Source: Sphingomonas sp. Leaf242 (lineage in GTDB: Bacteria > Pseudomonadota > Alphaproteobacteria > Sphingomonadales > Sphingomonadaceae). Taken from it: a stretch of DNA of 64,000 bases. The stretch spans positions 280,756-344,755 of the forward strand of contig NZ_LMLW01000010.1 of assembly GCF_001422045.1 (NCBI RefSeq), in the 5' to 3' direction. Shown here in pieces: positions 43,621 to 52,141 of this stretch (position 1 is the stretch's first letter; the number at the start of each line of letters is the position of its first letter). The position numbers were made by a program, and so were the translations under genes. The notes under the pieces are model-generated. The model ran no database searches, was not told the DNA's origin, and saw only the letters and a program-made list of their open reading frames with translations.

Positions 43621-43705
43621 ATGTTTTGGCAGGGCTTCGAGCAGGCTGCGGGCGCCAGTAGGCAGCCAGTTCTTCTGCCGCGGCATGAAGGGCAGGGGGG
43701 TAAAC

Positions 43706-44344
43706 ATGACGCTACACGCCTGGTGGTTGTTCGTAGTCGCGGTGTTCCTCCTATGCGGAACGCCCGGACCCAACATGCTACACGTCATGACGCGCAGCAT
43801 CGCCTTCGGCGCGCGGCGCAGCGTCGCGGCGATGGCGGGGTGCCTGACCGCGCTGGTGCTCGTGCTGGCGGCGTCCGCGGCGGGCGTATCCGCCTTGCTC
43901 GCGGCGTGGCCGAGGGTGTTCGACGCACTACGCTATGCCGGCGTAGCATACCTCATATTCCTCGGGATCAAGGCATGGCGCGGGGCGGGGTCTCCGATCG
44001 ACGTCGGCGACGATACGACGCCGGTGGCGCTCCCCCCGACCGTGTCGGCGTGGCGCCTGTTTCGCGGCGGGTTCGTGATCGGGATCAGCAATCCCAAGCT
44101 ACTGCTGTTCGCCGCCGCGTTCCTGCCGCAGTTCGTCGACCGCGCCTTACCGCAGGCACCGCAGTTCGCGATCCTCGTGGCGACCTTCGCGGTGGTCGAG
44201 AGCTTCTGGTACGGCGTGTACGCTGCCGGTGGGCGGACGCTCGCACGCTATCTGACACGCCCGGCATTGCGGCGCGCGTTCGACCGCGTGACGGGGGCGA
44301 TCTTCGTCGGGTTCGGTCTCGCTTTGCTGCGGGTGCGAGCATAG
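43706..44344 (+). CDS. LysE family translocator
   Basis: 212-residue LysE/RhtB-type exporter with about six transmembrane helices, likely effluxing an amino acid or related small molecule. The family start WWLFVVAVFLLCGTPGPNMLHVMTRS (quoted in part; the GPNM motif is typical), RYAGVAYLIFLGIKAWR, and RLFRGGFVIGISNPKLLLFAAAFLPQFV (NPK motif) are present. The ATG at 43706 follows GGGGGG, a purine-rich ribosome-site region. It stands after a repeat, without obvious partner. Confidence 0.9.
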   Translation: MTLHAWWLFVVAVFLLCGTPGPNMLHVMTRSIAFGARRSVAAMAGCLTALVLVLAASAAGVSALLAAWPRVFDALRYAGVAYLIFLGIKAWRGAGSPIDVGDDTTPVALPPTVSAWRLFRGGFVIGISNPKLLLFAAAFLPQFVDRALPQAPQFAILVATFAVVESFWYGVYAAGGRTLARYLTRPALRRAFDRVTGAIFVGFGLALLRVRA

Positions 44345-44463
44345 CGAAAGCGGGCCGCGCCATTGCCGTTCGGGGCGATAGCGCGCATAGCCGAGCCATC
44401 GCGGCGCTTCGTACGGGCAGGCTGCGACTGAGAGATGCTTTGCGCTCCCGCTCCGAGCCGGGA

Positions 44464-44757
44464 ATGCCGCATGACGATCACTTCAGCCATCGCATCTACA
44501 GGGATCGCATCGTGACGACGGGCACCGACACGGTCGTGCCGATCTCGCGCGCGGTCAACGTCAGCGTCGAACAGCCTCAGGTCGTCGCGATGTGCAAGAA
44601 GCACGACGCGACCATCAGCGCGATCGAGACGCTGCCATCGGGCGGCACGCGCGTCGTGCTGATGAACAGTGCGGACGCCGCGAAGATCATCAAGGCGTTC
44701 GGCTCCAAGGTCCTGACCGGGACGGTAGCTCGAACCCACTGGATGCGCGCGGTCTGA
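44464..44757 (+). CDS. Small protein of unknown function
   Basis: 97 residues, basic, soluble, no signal or membrane segment. Segments SRAVNVSVEQPQVVAMCKKHDATISAIETL and GTRVVLMNSADAAKIIKAFGSKV alternate strands and helices, consistent with a small alpha/beta fold. I do not recognise a family. The start is uncertain: the frame is open far upstream through the LysE gene's other frame, and ATG at 44464 was chosen because coding-like sequence begins there. Followed directly by a family-E repeat. Confidence 0.55.
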   Translation: MPHDDHFSHRIYRDRIVTTGTDTVVPISRAVNVSVEQPQVVAMCKKHDATISAIETLPSGGTRVVLMNSADAAKIIKAFGSKVLTGTVARTHWMRAV

Positions 44758-44768
44758 GGGTATTGTAA

Positions 44769-44886
44769 TCCTCCCCCGTCAGGGGGAGGTGGCTGGCACT
44801 TGCCAGACGGAGGGGGAGGAAAGCGAGACGTGGGTTCCGTTTCCCCTCCGTCACCTTCAGCGCCACCTCACCCTCGCGGGGGAGGA
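44769..44886. repeat. Palindromic intergenic repeat, family E (diverged copy)
   Basis: TCCTCCCCCGTCAGGGGGAGGTGGC at the left and GCCACCTCACCCTCGCGGGGGAGGA at the right; the right arm has drifted from the 38670-38793 copy. It lies between convergent genes. Confidence 0.8.
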
Positions 44887-44900
44887 TCGATCGCTGAAGC

Positions 44901-45899
44901 TCAGACCCAGCCGTCGAGCACCTGATCCGGCGGGCGATGGCCATCGGCCCACATCCGGATATTCTGGATGACGCGCTCGCCTGACGCCATACGCCCTTCG
45001 AGCGTCGCCGAGCCCATGTGCGGCAGCATCACAACGTTGGGCAACGCGAGCAGCCGCGGATCGATCGCCGGCTCATGTGCCCAGACGTCGAGCCCCGCGC
45101 CGGCGAGCTTGCCCGCCTCTAGCGCCTCGACCAGTGCACCCTCGTCGACGATCCCGCCGCGCGCCGCATTGATCAAATACACATGCGGCTGCATCAGGCC
45201 GATCCGGCGGGCGTCGATCAGGTCGCGGCTGTCGGCGTTCAGGGGCGTGTGGATCGTGACGATGTCGACGGCAGCGAGCATGTCGTCGAGTGACGCGTGG
45301 AAGGTAGCCGCCAGCTGCGCCTCGCGGACCGCGGGCAGACGGGTGCGATTGTGATAATGGATCGTCAGCCCGAACGCGCGCGCTCTGAGCGCGACCGCCT
45401 GGCCGATCCGCCCCATCCCGACGATCCCGAGTGCCTTGCCGCCGATCCGGTGGCCGAGCATCCCGCCCGGGCTCCAGCCCTTCCACTGCCCCGAGCGCAC
45501 CAGCTTCTCGCCCTCGGCCAGGCGGCGCGGGACCGACAGGATCAGCGCCATCGTCATGTCGGCGGTGTCTTCGGTGAGCACCCCTGGCGTGTTGGTGACG
45601 ATGATGCCGCGTGCGCGCGCCGCCTTCAGGTCGATATGGTTCACGCCCGCGCCGTAGTTCGCGATCAGCTTCAGGCGGTCGCCCGCGCCCGCGATCAGGT
45701 CGGCGTCGATGTCGTCGGTCACGGTCGGCACGAACACGTCGCAATCGGCCATCGCCGCAGCGAGCTGCTCGCGGTCGAGCTTGGTGTCGGCGCGGTTGTT
45801 CTGCGTGTCGAACAGCGCCTCCATCCGGTCCATCAGCGTATCGGCCAGCTCGCGGGTGACGACGACCTTGGGGTTCGAACAGCGGCGTGTGTCGATCAT
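44901..45899 (-). CDS. D-isomer specific 2-hydroxyacid dehydrogenase
   Basis: 332-residue NAD(P)-dependent D-2-hydroxyacid dehydrogenase, in the glyoxylate/hydroxypyruvate reductase group. Cofactor motif ALGIVGMGRIGQAVALRA; catalytic Arg in INAARGGIVDEGALVEAL, Glu in LDVWAHEPAI and His in VVMLPHMGSATLEGR; the N-terminal ANYGAGVNHIDLKAARARGI is typical. The start at 45899 is where homology begins. Substrate likely glyoxylate, hydroxypyruvate or a similar acid; not determinable from sequence. Confidence 0.9.
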   Translation of the reverse strand: MIDTRRCSNPKVVVTRELADTLMDRMEALFDTQNNRADTKLDREQLAAAMADCDVFVPTVTDDIDADLIAGAGDRLKLIANYGAGVNHIDLKAARARGIIVTNTPGVLTEDTADMTMALILSVPRRLAEGEKLVRSGQWKGWSPGGMLGHRIGGKALGIVGMGRIGQAVALRARAFGLTIHYHNRTRLPAVREAQLAATFHASLDDMLAAVDIVTIHTPLNADSRDLIDARRIGLMQPHVYLINAARGGIVDEGALVEALEAGKLAGAGLDVWAHEPAIDPRLLALPNVVMLPHMGSATLEGRMASGERVIQNIRMWADGHRPPDQVLDGWV

Positions 45900-46017
45900 G
45901 CGACCGGCTTGGCGAAGGTGCTCGTGCCCGTCAACGTCGAGCCCGCAACTTCGGGGCCGCAACTCCGGTTGAGGAAAGCGGTTCGTCGCGATAGGAGTTC
46001 GGTTCGCCAGTTAGGAC

Positions 46018-46518
46018 ATGATCATGCGCATTCTCGCCGCCGCGCTTTCCGCTCTTGTTGCCACCGCGCTGGTGCCCGACCCGGTGACCGCGGCCGACGC
46101 GACGAAGAAGAGCGTGCCCTATTACGCCTCGATCTCGGCGTCGCGCGCACGGATGCGGACCGGGCCGGCACGGACGTATCCGGCGAGCTGGCTGTATCAA
46201 CGCCAGGATCTCCCCATCAAGGTTGTCGCGATCTTCAAGGAATGGCGCAAGATCGCCGATCCCGACGGGACCGAAGGGTGGATGCAGGCGAACCTGCTGA
46301 GCGGCACGCGCACCGCGATCGTGCATGGCGCGGGCCCGGTGGACCTGCGCGAGAAGCCCGATGCGGGGAGCCGATTGCTGTGGCGCGCGGCGCCGGGCGT
46401 GGTCGGGCGGCTGAGCCGGTGCGGCAATGGCTGGTGCCGGTTGGATGTGAAGGGGCAGGCGGGGTTTGTTGCCGTTGGCGGGCTTTGGGGTGTCGAGGCT
46501 GGTGAGGTTTTGCCTTGA
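46018..46518 (+). CDS. Exported bacterial SH3-domain protein
   Basis: 166 residues with a signal peptide (MRILAAALSALVATALVPDPVTAA) and two SH3-like repeats: YYASISASRARMRTGPARTYPA...WRKIADPDGTEGWMQANLL, then VDLREKPDAGSRLLWRAAPGVVGRL...GWCRLDVKGQAGFVA (in outline). Such SH3b proteins bind the cell wall or other envelope partners. The gene begins either at 46018 (Met-Ile-Met) or at 46024; both precede the same signal peptide. Divergent from the hydroxyacid dehydrogenase. Confidence 0.85.
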   Translation: MIMRILAAALSALVATALVPDPVTAADATKKSVPYYASISASRARMRTGPARTYPASWLYQRQDLPIKVVAIFKEWRKIADPDGTEGWMQANLLSGTRTAIVHGAGPVDLREKPDAGSRLLWRAAPGVVGRLSRCGNGWCRLDVKGQAGFVAVGGLWGVEAGEVLP

Positions 46519-46550
46519 GGCTTTGGGAGGGCGTTTCTTGATGCGGAGGC

Positions 46551-46665
46551 CGACCCACCCCTAGCCCCCCCTTCCAGGGAGGGGGGTTAAGAAGGGTAGC
46601 GTCCCCTTTAGCCGACCAACCTTCTAGCTCCCCTCCCTGGAAGGGAGGGGTTGGGGGTGGGTTAG
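46551..46665. repeat. Palindromic intergenic repeat, family C
   Basis: GCCGACCCACCCCTAGCCCCCCCTTCCAGGGAGG at the left mirrors CCCCTCCCTGGAAGGGAGGGGTTGGGGGTGGGTTAGC at the right. Same element as 26602-26714. Its right half is read as the C-terminal codons of the DUF559 gene. Confidence 0.85.
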
Positions 46666-47007
46666 CCGCTGAAGTTGCATAACGCTTGCCAGGATCGTCT
46701 CGGCTACGCCGTCTGGATTGCGGGCGACATCGGAGTTCCAGAACCGGATCACCGTCCACCCCAGCACTTCCAACCGCCGCGTTCTCGCCGAATCACGAAC
46801 CGAGCCGATGTGCTGGCTCCCGTCGAACTCCACCGCAAGCCGCACCTCCCGGCACGCCAGATCGATGATAAACCGCTCCACCACCAACTGCCGTGTAAAC
46901 CGCGGGCGGAAATACGCGACCCTATGCCAGATCGCGATCTCTGCGTCGGTAGGATGGTTGCGAAGCTCTCGAGCACGCCGCGTCATCTCGGGAGGGATGC
47001 GGGCCAT
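46624..47007 (-). CDS. DUF559 endonuclease-like protein, repeat-derived C-terminus
   Basis: 127 residues of the DUF559 family (restriction-endonuclease/Vsr-like fold). Core elements are RARELRNHPTDAEIAIWHRV, FRPRFTRQLVVERFIIDLACREVRLAVEFDGSQH with the acidic pair of the nuclease fold, and VLGWTVIRFWNSDVARNPDGV. The last dozen residues (LTHPQPLPSREGS) are encoded by the family-C repeat that overlaps the gene end, so the original stop has apparently been replaced. A DNA-related role is inferred from family only; no partner restriction or mobile gene is near. Confidence 0.8.
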   Translation of the reverse strand: MARIPPEMTRRARELRNHPTDAEIAIWHRVAYFRPRFTRQLVVERFIIDLACREVRLAVEFDGSQHIGSVRDSARTRRLEVLGWTVIRFWNSDVARNPDGVAETILASVMQLQRLTHPQPLPSREGS

Positions 47008-47037
47008 CTTTCCAGACTGCGCTAGAGAGATGCGGAG

Positions 47038-47080
47038 GGCAACCCACCCCCGGCCCCTCCCTTTCAGGGAGGGGGGAAGT
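47038..47080. repeat. Half copy of family C repeat
   Basis: ATGCGGAGGGCAACCCACCCCCGGCCCCTCCCTTTCAGGGAGGGG: the left half of the family-C element, without its mate. It lies between the DUF559 start and the thiolase stop. Confidence 0.75.
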
Positions 47081-47087
47081 CAGCGGA

Positions 47088-48293
47088 TCAGTTCATCAAT
47101 TCCACCGCCATCGCGGTAGCCTCGCCGCCGCCGATGCAGAGCGACGCTAGCCCGCGCTTCTGCCCGGTCGTCTCCAGCGCCGACAGCAACGTCGCCACGA
47201 TCCGCGCACCGCTCGCCCCGATCGGGTGACCGAGCGCACACGCGCCGCCGTGGATGTTCACCTTGTCGTGCGGCAGGCCAAGGTCGCGCATCGCGATCAT
47301 CGCGACGACGGCGAAGGCTTCGTTGACCTCGAACAGGTCGATGTCCGACGCCGACCAGCCGGCCTTCTCCATCGCCTTGCGCATCGCGAACACCGGCGCG
47401 GTCGTGAACAGGGCCGGAGCATGGGCATGTGCGGCGTGCGCCACGACGCGCGCGATCGGCGTGATGCCGAGCCGCTCCGCAACGCTTGCGCGGGTCATCA
47501 CCAAGGCCGCAGCGCCGTCGGAGATCGACGAGGCGTTGGCGGCGGTGATCGTGCCGTCCTTCGAGAAGGCGGGCTTCAGCGTCGGAATCTTGGCGACGTC
47601 GCCCTTGGCCGGCTGTTCGTCGAGCGAGACCGTCGTGGTGCCTTTGCGACCGGCAATATCAACCGAAACGATCTCGCGGTCGAACGCGCCGGACTTCTGC
47701 GCGGCTTGCGCCCGGTGCAGCGACTCGATCGCGTAGTCGTCCATCTGCTTGCGCGTGAACTGGTATTCGTGCGCGGTGTCCTCGGCGAAATTGCCCATCA
47801 GCTTGCCAGGTTCGTACGCGTCCTCGAGCCCGTCGAGATACATGTGGTCGTACATCCGGTCATGGCCGATCCGCGCGCCGCCGCGGTGGCTTTTCGAGAG
47901 ATACGGCGCGTTGGTCATGCTCTCCATGCCGCCCGCGACGAGGAGGTCGACCGAGCCCGCCGCCAGTGCATCCGCGGCAAGGATCGCCGCCTGCATCCCC
48001 GATCCGCACATCTTGTTGACCGTCGTCGCCTCGACGTGATCGCCAAGCCCGGCGTTGATCGCCGCCTGTCGTGCCGGCGCCTGGCCAAGCCCGGCGGGAA
48101 GCACGCAGCCCATGTAGATCCGCTCGATCTCCGCGGCCGACACGCCCGAGCGCTCGACCGCACCGCGCACCGCGTCGGCGCCAAGCTGCGTCGCGGTCGC
48201 GCCGGCGAGCGCGCCCTGGAACGATCCCATCGGCGTGCGCGCGTAGGACAGGATGACGATGGGATCTCGATCGGCGGCCACTGCACTCTCCAT
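47088..48293 (-). CDS. Acetyl-CoA acetyltransferase (thiolase)
   Basis: 401-residue thiolase, condensing two acetyl-CoA or cleaving acetoacetyl-CoA (or longer 3-ketoacyl-CoA). The acylated cysteine is in TTVNKMCGSGMQA, with GGMESMTNAPYL, the active-site His in NIHGGACALGHPIGASGARI and the second Cys in LASLCIGGGEATAMAVE. Length and motifs fit the biosynthetic PhaA/AtoB class. The start at 48293 was chosen from homology at DPIVILSYARTPMGSF. No PHB or fatty-acid genes flank it. Confidence 0.93.
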   Translation of the reverse strand: MESAVAADRDPIVILSYARTPMGSFQGALAGATATQLGADAVRGAVERSGVSAAEIERIYMGCVLPAGLGQAPARQAAINAGLGDHVEATTVNKMCGSGMQAAILAADALAAGSVDLLVAGGMESMTNAPYLSKSHRGGARIGHDRMYDHMYLDGLEDAYEPGKLMGNFAEDTAHEYQFTRKQMDDYAIESLHRAQAAQKSGAFDREIVSVDIAGRKGTTTVSLDEQPAKGDVAKIPTLKPAFSKDGTITAANASSISDGAAALVMTRASVAERLGITPIARVVAHAAHAHAPALFTTAPVFAMRKAMEKAGWSASDIDLFEVNEAFAVVAMIAMRDLGLPHDKVNIHGGACALGHPIGASGARIVATLLSALETTGQKRGLASLCIGGGEATAMAVELMN

Positions 48294-48369
48294 ATATTCT
48301 TCTGCCCCCGTATCTGGGGTTGATGTGCGGCAATACAAAGCACCGCGGGATGCGCCTAGACCTCCCGTC

Positions 48370-48621
48370 ATGGAAACACTCATCGCGACGCTCAAATGGT
48401 GTGCAGCAGGGTCGGGGGTGATCGCCGCCTTCATGGTATCGCTCGACTTCGGGCGGCGCGTGACGGGGTGGGGTTTCGTGCTGTTCGTCGGCTCTTCGAT
48501 CGCGTGGCTGAGCGGTGCGGCCTTGACCGGGGACTGGGCGCTGGGCACGCAGAACATCGTGTTGTTCGGGATCAACCTCCTCGGCGTGTATCGCTACCTC
48601 GTGCGGAAAACGGGTGTCTGA
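48370..48621 (+). CDS. Small membrane protein of unknown function
   Basis: 83 residues with three predicted transmembrane helices (GVIAAFMVSLDF, VTGWGFVLFVGSSIAWLSGAAL, QNIVLFGINLLGVYRYL). No family recognised, though the helical-hairpin form with NxLGVYRYL is reminiscent of small membrane proteins found beside many sphingomonad genes. Its stop overlaps the prepilin peptidase start by 8 bases, so they are likely coupled. Confidence 0.7.
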   Translation: METLIATLKWCAAGSGVIAAFMVSLDFGRRVTGWGFVLFVGSSIAWLSGAALTGDWALGTQNIVLFGINLLGVYRYLVRKTGV

Positions 48622-49369
48622 GGCTGCGTTCTGGGCGGTGTTGCTGGGGGTGCTCGGCGCGATCATCGGCAGCTTCGTCGCGGCACTGGTGACGCGCTGG
48701 CCCGACGGGCGATCGGTGATGCAGGGGCGATCGGTGTGCGATGGCTGCGAGCGGACTCTTCGCGCGATCGAACTGGTACCGCTGCTGAGCGCGCTCGTCC
48801 TGCGCGGCCGGTGCAAAGGGTGCGGCGTCGCGATCAGTCCGGTGCATTGGCGGATCGAGCTGGCAGGGTTGGCGATAGGCCTAGCTGCGGGGATCGTTGC
48901 GCCGGGGACGGTCGGCATCGCCAGCGCGGTGTTCGGATGGCTGTTGCTCGCGCTGGCAAGCCTCGACCTCGTCGCGTTCTGGCTGCCTGATCGGCTGACG
49001 ATCCTGCTGGCTGCGACCGGGCTCGTCGGCGCCGCGCTCGGTATCGACCCGCCGCTCATTGAGAGGCTGATCGGCGGTCTCACCGGGTTCGGCACGCTGT
49101 GGTTGGTCGCGTTCGGCTATCGACGCATACGTGGCCGCGACGGCATGGGCGGCGGCGACCCCAAGCTGTTCGGCGCGATCGGGCTTTGGCTCGGGTGGCA
49201 GATGTTGCCCGCCGTCCTGCTTATCGCGAGCATGATCGGGCTCGGCGTCGTCCTCGCCGCACACCTCAAGGGGCGTAGCATGGCGGCGGACACCGCGCTC
49301 CCGTTCGGCGCGTTGCTGGCGATCGCGGCTTATCCCGCGTGGCTGTTCATGATAGGCCTGACGTCATGA
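48614..49369 (+). CDS. Prepilin leader peptidase / N-methyltransferase (type 4)
   Basis: 251-residue polytopic A24 peptidase that cleaves and methylates type IV prepilins or type II secretion pseudopilins. The N-terminal domain has the two CxxC pairs, VCDGCERTL and GRCKGCGV, needed for the methyltransferase half; catalytic aspartates are in LASLDLVAFWLPD and in DGMGGGDPKLFGAIG (GxGGGDxKL). GTG start at 48614. No pilin or secretion gene is adjacent here, so the substrate is not clear from context. Confidence 0.9.
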   Translation: MSEAAFWAVLLGVLGAIIGSFVAALVTRWPDGRSVMQGRSVCDGCERTLRAIELVPLLSALVLRGRCKGCGVAISPVHWRIELAGLAIGLAAGIVAPGTVGIASAVFGWLLLALASLDLVAFWLPDRLTILLAATGLVGAALGIDPPLIERLIGGLTGFGTLWLVAFGYRRIRGRDGMGGGDPKLFGAIGLWLGWQMLPAVLLIASMIGLGVVLAAHLKGRSMAADTALPFGALLAIAAYPAWLFMIGLTS

Positions 49370-49812
49370 TCTCGCTCGCTCTCATGCTCGCGCTGCAGGC
49401 CGCGGCCCCGTCTGCTGCGGCCAATCCGGGGGCGAATCCTGGTCCGGGTCCCCTCGGTGCGATCGGCACGCAGAAGCTCCCCGCCAAAGGATGCGCCGCG
49501 TATCTCTGGAGCATGGACACCGGCCGGCAGCTCGTCGCGATGGCGACCGCCGACCCCGCGCAGATCCGCCTGGCGATCGACGGCAAGACCACTGACTACG
49601 CGATGACGACGCAGTCGCCCGCGATCGGCTTCGGCTTTGGCGGCGTGACTCAGTATCGCGGCGGCGATGTGACCGCGACGCTCGACATGGCGGTCGCCGT
49701 CCGCGCCGACATCTCGGCGGGGGCGACCGTGACGTCAGCGACGCTACGGATCGACCGCCCCGGACGCGATACGATCGTCATGCCGGTCGGTGGCCTAATC
49801 GGCTGTGTCTGA
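49366..49812 (+). CDS. Exported protein of unknown function
   Basis: 148 residues with a short signal-like N-terminus (MISLALMLALQAAAPSAAA) followed by a beta-rich domain containing AYLWSMDTGRQLVAMATADPAQIRL. Two cysteines (KGCAAYLW and the C-terminal GLIGCV) could pair. I do not recognise the family. It overlaps the prepilin peptidase stop by 4 bases (ATGA) and is followed by tamA, so it may be expressed with both. Confidence 0.65.
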   Translation: MISLALMLALQAAAPSAAANPGANPGPGPLGAIGTQKLPAKGCAAYLWSMDTGRQLVAMATADPAQIRLAIDGKTTDYAMTTQSPAIGFGFGGVTQYRGGDVTATLDMAVAVRADISAGATVTSATLRIDRPGRDTIVMPVGGLIGCV

Positions 49813-49906
49813 GGTTAATTTTTGTGAAACCAAGCCGTCCTATGTGCGTTACGTGGACGAAGATGGGGGTGAATCGAGCACGATCGCTGCCTGCAAAGGG
49901 GATCGT

Positions 49907-52141
49907 GTGACAGCTTCTAATCGCCGGCATCATTGGCTCGCTCTGGCGTTGGTAGCGTCGACTACAGGTTTTACCGGGGGATTTGCGGGTCTCGCTTCCG
50001 CACAGCTTGCCAAGCCGGGCACCGCTCCGGCCAAGGGCCCCGACGCGCCCAAGCCGAGCGATCAGCCGCAATCGAACGACCCGCGTTCCGACGCGCCGAT
50101 TGTGCCCGACGCCGAGTTCGACAGCGCGCTGCCGCCGTTGAGCGGTGACCTGAACGCGCCGTTGGAAGCGATGGCGCCGCTGCCCGCTCCGACAACCCAG
50201 GCCCCCGCCCAGACACGCGCCCAGGCACCTGCGACGCCCGCCACCGCAACGACCCCCGCGACCACGCTGGCCGGCGACGTGCTGCCCCCGACCGGCCCCA
50301 GCGATCCGCAACTCGCGCAACCGCTGACGCCGCTGTCGAGCTTTGACACGACCCCGCTCCAGACCGCGGCGGATATAAAGGACAAGGACGCGCCCGAGAT
50401 CCGCTACGAGACCGCGACCAAGGGGCTCGACAAGGCGGGCGACGGGCTCGAAGGCGAATACAAGGCACTGTCCGCGCTCGCCGAGGGCAAGGGCAAGGCG
50501 GCGAACGCCACGCAGGTCGCAGCGCGCGCGCGTGAGGACGAGGCGCTGGCCGTGCGGCTGCTGAAGTCGCTCGGCTATTATGATGCGACCGCGATCTCGA
50601 CGATCGAAACGATCCCCGACGCCGACAAGACCAAGCCCGCGCGGCTGAAGGCGACGGTCAGCGCGCAACCCGGCCGGCTCTATTCGCTGTCGTCGATCAC
50701 CGTGAAGGCGGACGCGACGACCCCGCCCGATCTCGTCCGTACGCAATTGCCGCTGAAGGTCGGCGATCCGATCGAGGCGGCACGGATTCAGGGCGCGGAG
50801 GCGAATGTCAGCCTGACGCTGCCGCAGCAGGGCTATCCGTTCGTCAAGATCGGCGAGCGCGACATCCTGCTCGACGACCAGACCCCGACCGGCGCGTACA
50901 CGCTGCCCGTCGATACCGGCCCGCGTTCGTCGTTCGGGCAGCTTCGCACCGAAGGCGATCCGGTCTTCAACCTCGAGCATCTGAACCTGTTCCCGCGGTT
51001 CAAGTCGGGGGAACTCTACGACAACCGGATGACCGACGACCTGCGCGATGCGCTGGTCGCGACGTCGCTGTTCTCGACGGTGTCGGTCGAGCCGGTCCGC
51101 ACCGGCACGATCAACCCCGACGGCACCGAGCAGGTCGACCTGCTGGTGCGCCAGAGCGAGGGCAAGCCGCGGTCGCTCGGCGGCAATGTCGGGTTCTCGA
51201 CGGGGCAGGGCTTCCGCGCGGAAGGCACGTGGCAGCACCGCAACCTGTTCCCGTATGAAGGCGCGCTGATCGCGTCGGTGATTGCCGGTACGCAGGAGCA
51301 GGGTCTGGCGGGCACGTTCCGCCGCGCCAACGCGGGCAAGCGCGACAAGACGTTCAGCCTGACCGCGGGCGCGAACCATTCGAATTACGACGCCTATGAC
51401 GCGTTCACGACCAGCGTCGGCGTTCGCTGGAGCTACGATTCCACGCCGATCTGGCAGAAGCCGCTGACATATTATTACGGTGGCGAACTCGTCGGCACGA
51501 ACGAGAGCGTCTACGACTTTACGCAAGGCAAGGACGTCCGCCGCACCTACGGCATCGTCGCGCTGCCCGGTCAGGTGAAGTTCGATCGCTCGGACAGTCT
51601 GCTCAACCCGACCAAGGGCTATCGCCTCACGCTCAACCTCAGCCCCGAGACCTCGGTGCAGGGGTCGGTCAAGCCGTACGTCCGCACGATGATTGAGGGG
51701 ACGTTCTACTATCCCGTCTCCAGCAGCATCGTCATCGCGGGCCGTGCCAAGGCGGGCTCGATCCAAGGCGTCGATCGCGACGATCTCGCCCCCTCGCGGC
51801 GCTATTACGGCGGCGGCGGCGGTTCGGTGCGCGGCTACGGGTATCAGCGGCTCGGGCCGTTCGATCCCAACGGCAACCCGGTCGGCGGCCGCTCGCTCAA
51901 CGAATTCGCGTTGGAGGCTCGCTACCGGTTCGGCGATTACGGCATCGTGCCGTTCATCGACGCGGGCAACAGCTATGAGAGCAGCACGCCGAACCTGTCG
52001 TCCCTGCGCTACGGCGCGGGTATCGGCGGGCGCTTCTACACCAGCTTCGGCCCGATGCGGTTCGACGTCGCGACCCCGCTGAACCCCCGCAAGGGTGACG
52101 GCAAGGTCGCCCTCTACATCTCGATCGGGCAGGCATTCTGA
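49907..52141 (+). CDS. tamA: TamA-type outer-membrane assembly protein (BamA family)
   Basis: About 744 residues of an Omp85-superfamily protein: signal peptide ending near GFAGLASAQ, an unusually long Pro/Ala-rich N-terminal linker (about 120 residues), POTRA repeats, and a C-terminal 16-strand beta-barrel with the family's VRGY motif in GGGGSVRGYGYQRLGP and a terminal aromatic residue (ISIGQAF). It would insert autotransporters and other proteins with TamB. The GTG at 49907, behind an AAAGGGG site, is preferred over the earlier GTG because it leads directly into a signal peptide. Confidence 0.9.
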   Translation: MTASNRRHHWLALALVASTTGFTGGFAGLASAQLAKPGTAPAKGPDAPKPSDQPQSNDPRSDAPIVPDAEFDSALPPLSGDLNAPLEAMAPLPAPTTQAPAQTRAQAPATPATATTPATTLAGDVLPPTGPSDPQLAQPLTPLSSFDTTPLQTAADIKDKDAPEIRYETATKGLDKAGDGLEGEYKALSALAEGKGKAANATQVAARAREDEALAVRLLKSLGYYDATAISTIETIPDADKTKPARLKATVSAQPGRLYSLSSITVKADATTPPDLVRTQLPLKVGDPIEAARIQGAEANVSLTLPQQGYPFVKIGERDILLDDQTPTGAYTLPVDTGPRSSFGQLRTEGDPVFNLEHLNLFPRFKSGELYDNRMTDDLRDALVATSLFSTVSVEPVRTGTINPDGTEQVDLLVRQSEGKPRSLGGNVGFSTGQGFRAEGTWQHRNLFPYEGALIASVIAGTQEQGLAGTFRRANAGKRDKTFSLTAGANHSNYDAYDAFTTSVGVRWSYDSTPIWQKPLTYYYGGELVGTNESVYDFTQGKDVRRTYGIVALPGQVKFDRSDSLLNPTKGYRLTLNLSPETSVQGSVKPYVRTMIEGTFYYPVSSSIVIAGRAKAGSIQGVDRDDLAPSRRYYGGGGGSVRGYGYQRLGPFDPNGNPVGGRSLNEFALEARYRFGDYGIVPFIDAGNSYESSTPNLSSLRYGAGIGGRFYTSFGPMRFDVATPLNPRKGDGKVALYISIGQAF

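Noticed and set aside
48614..49369. Inferring a pilus or type II secretion locus from the prepilin peptidase
   Set aside because: No pilin, secretin or assembly ATPase gene is in the window; the substrate cannot be stated.
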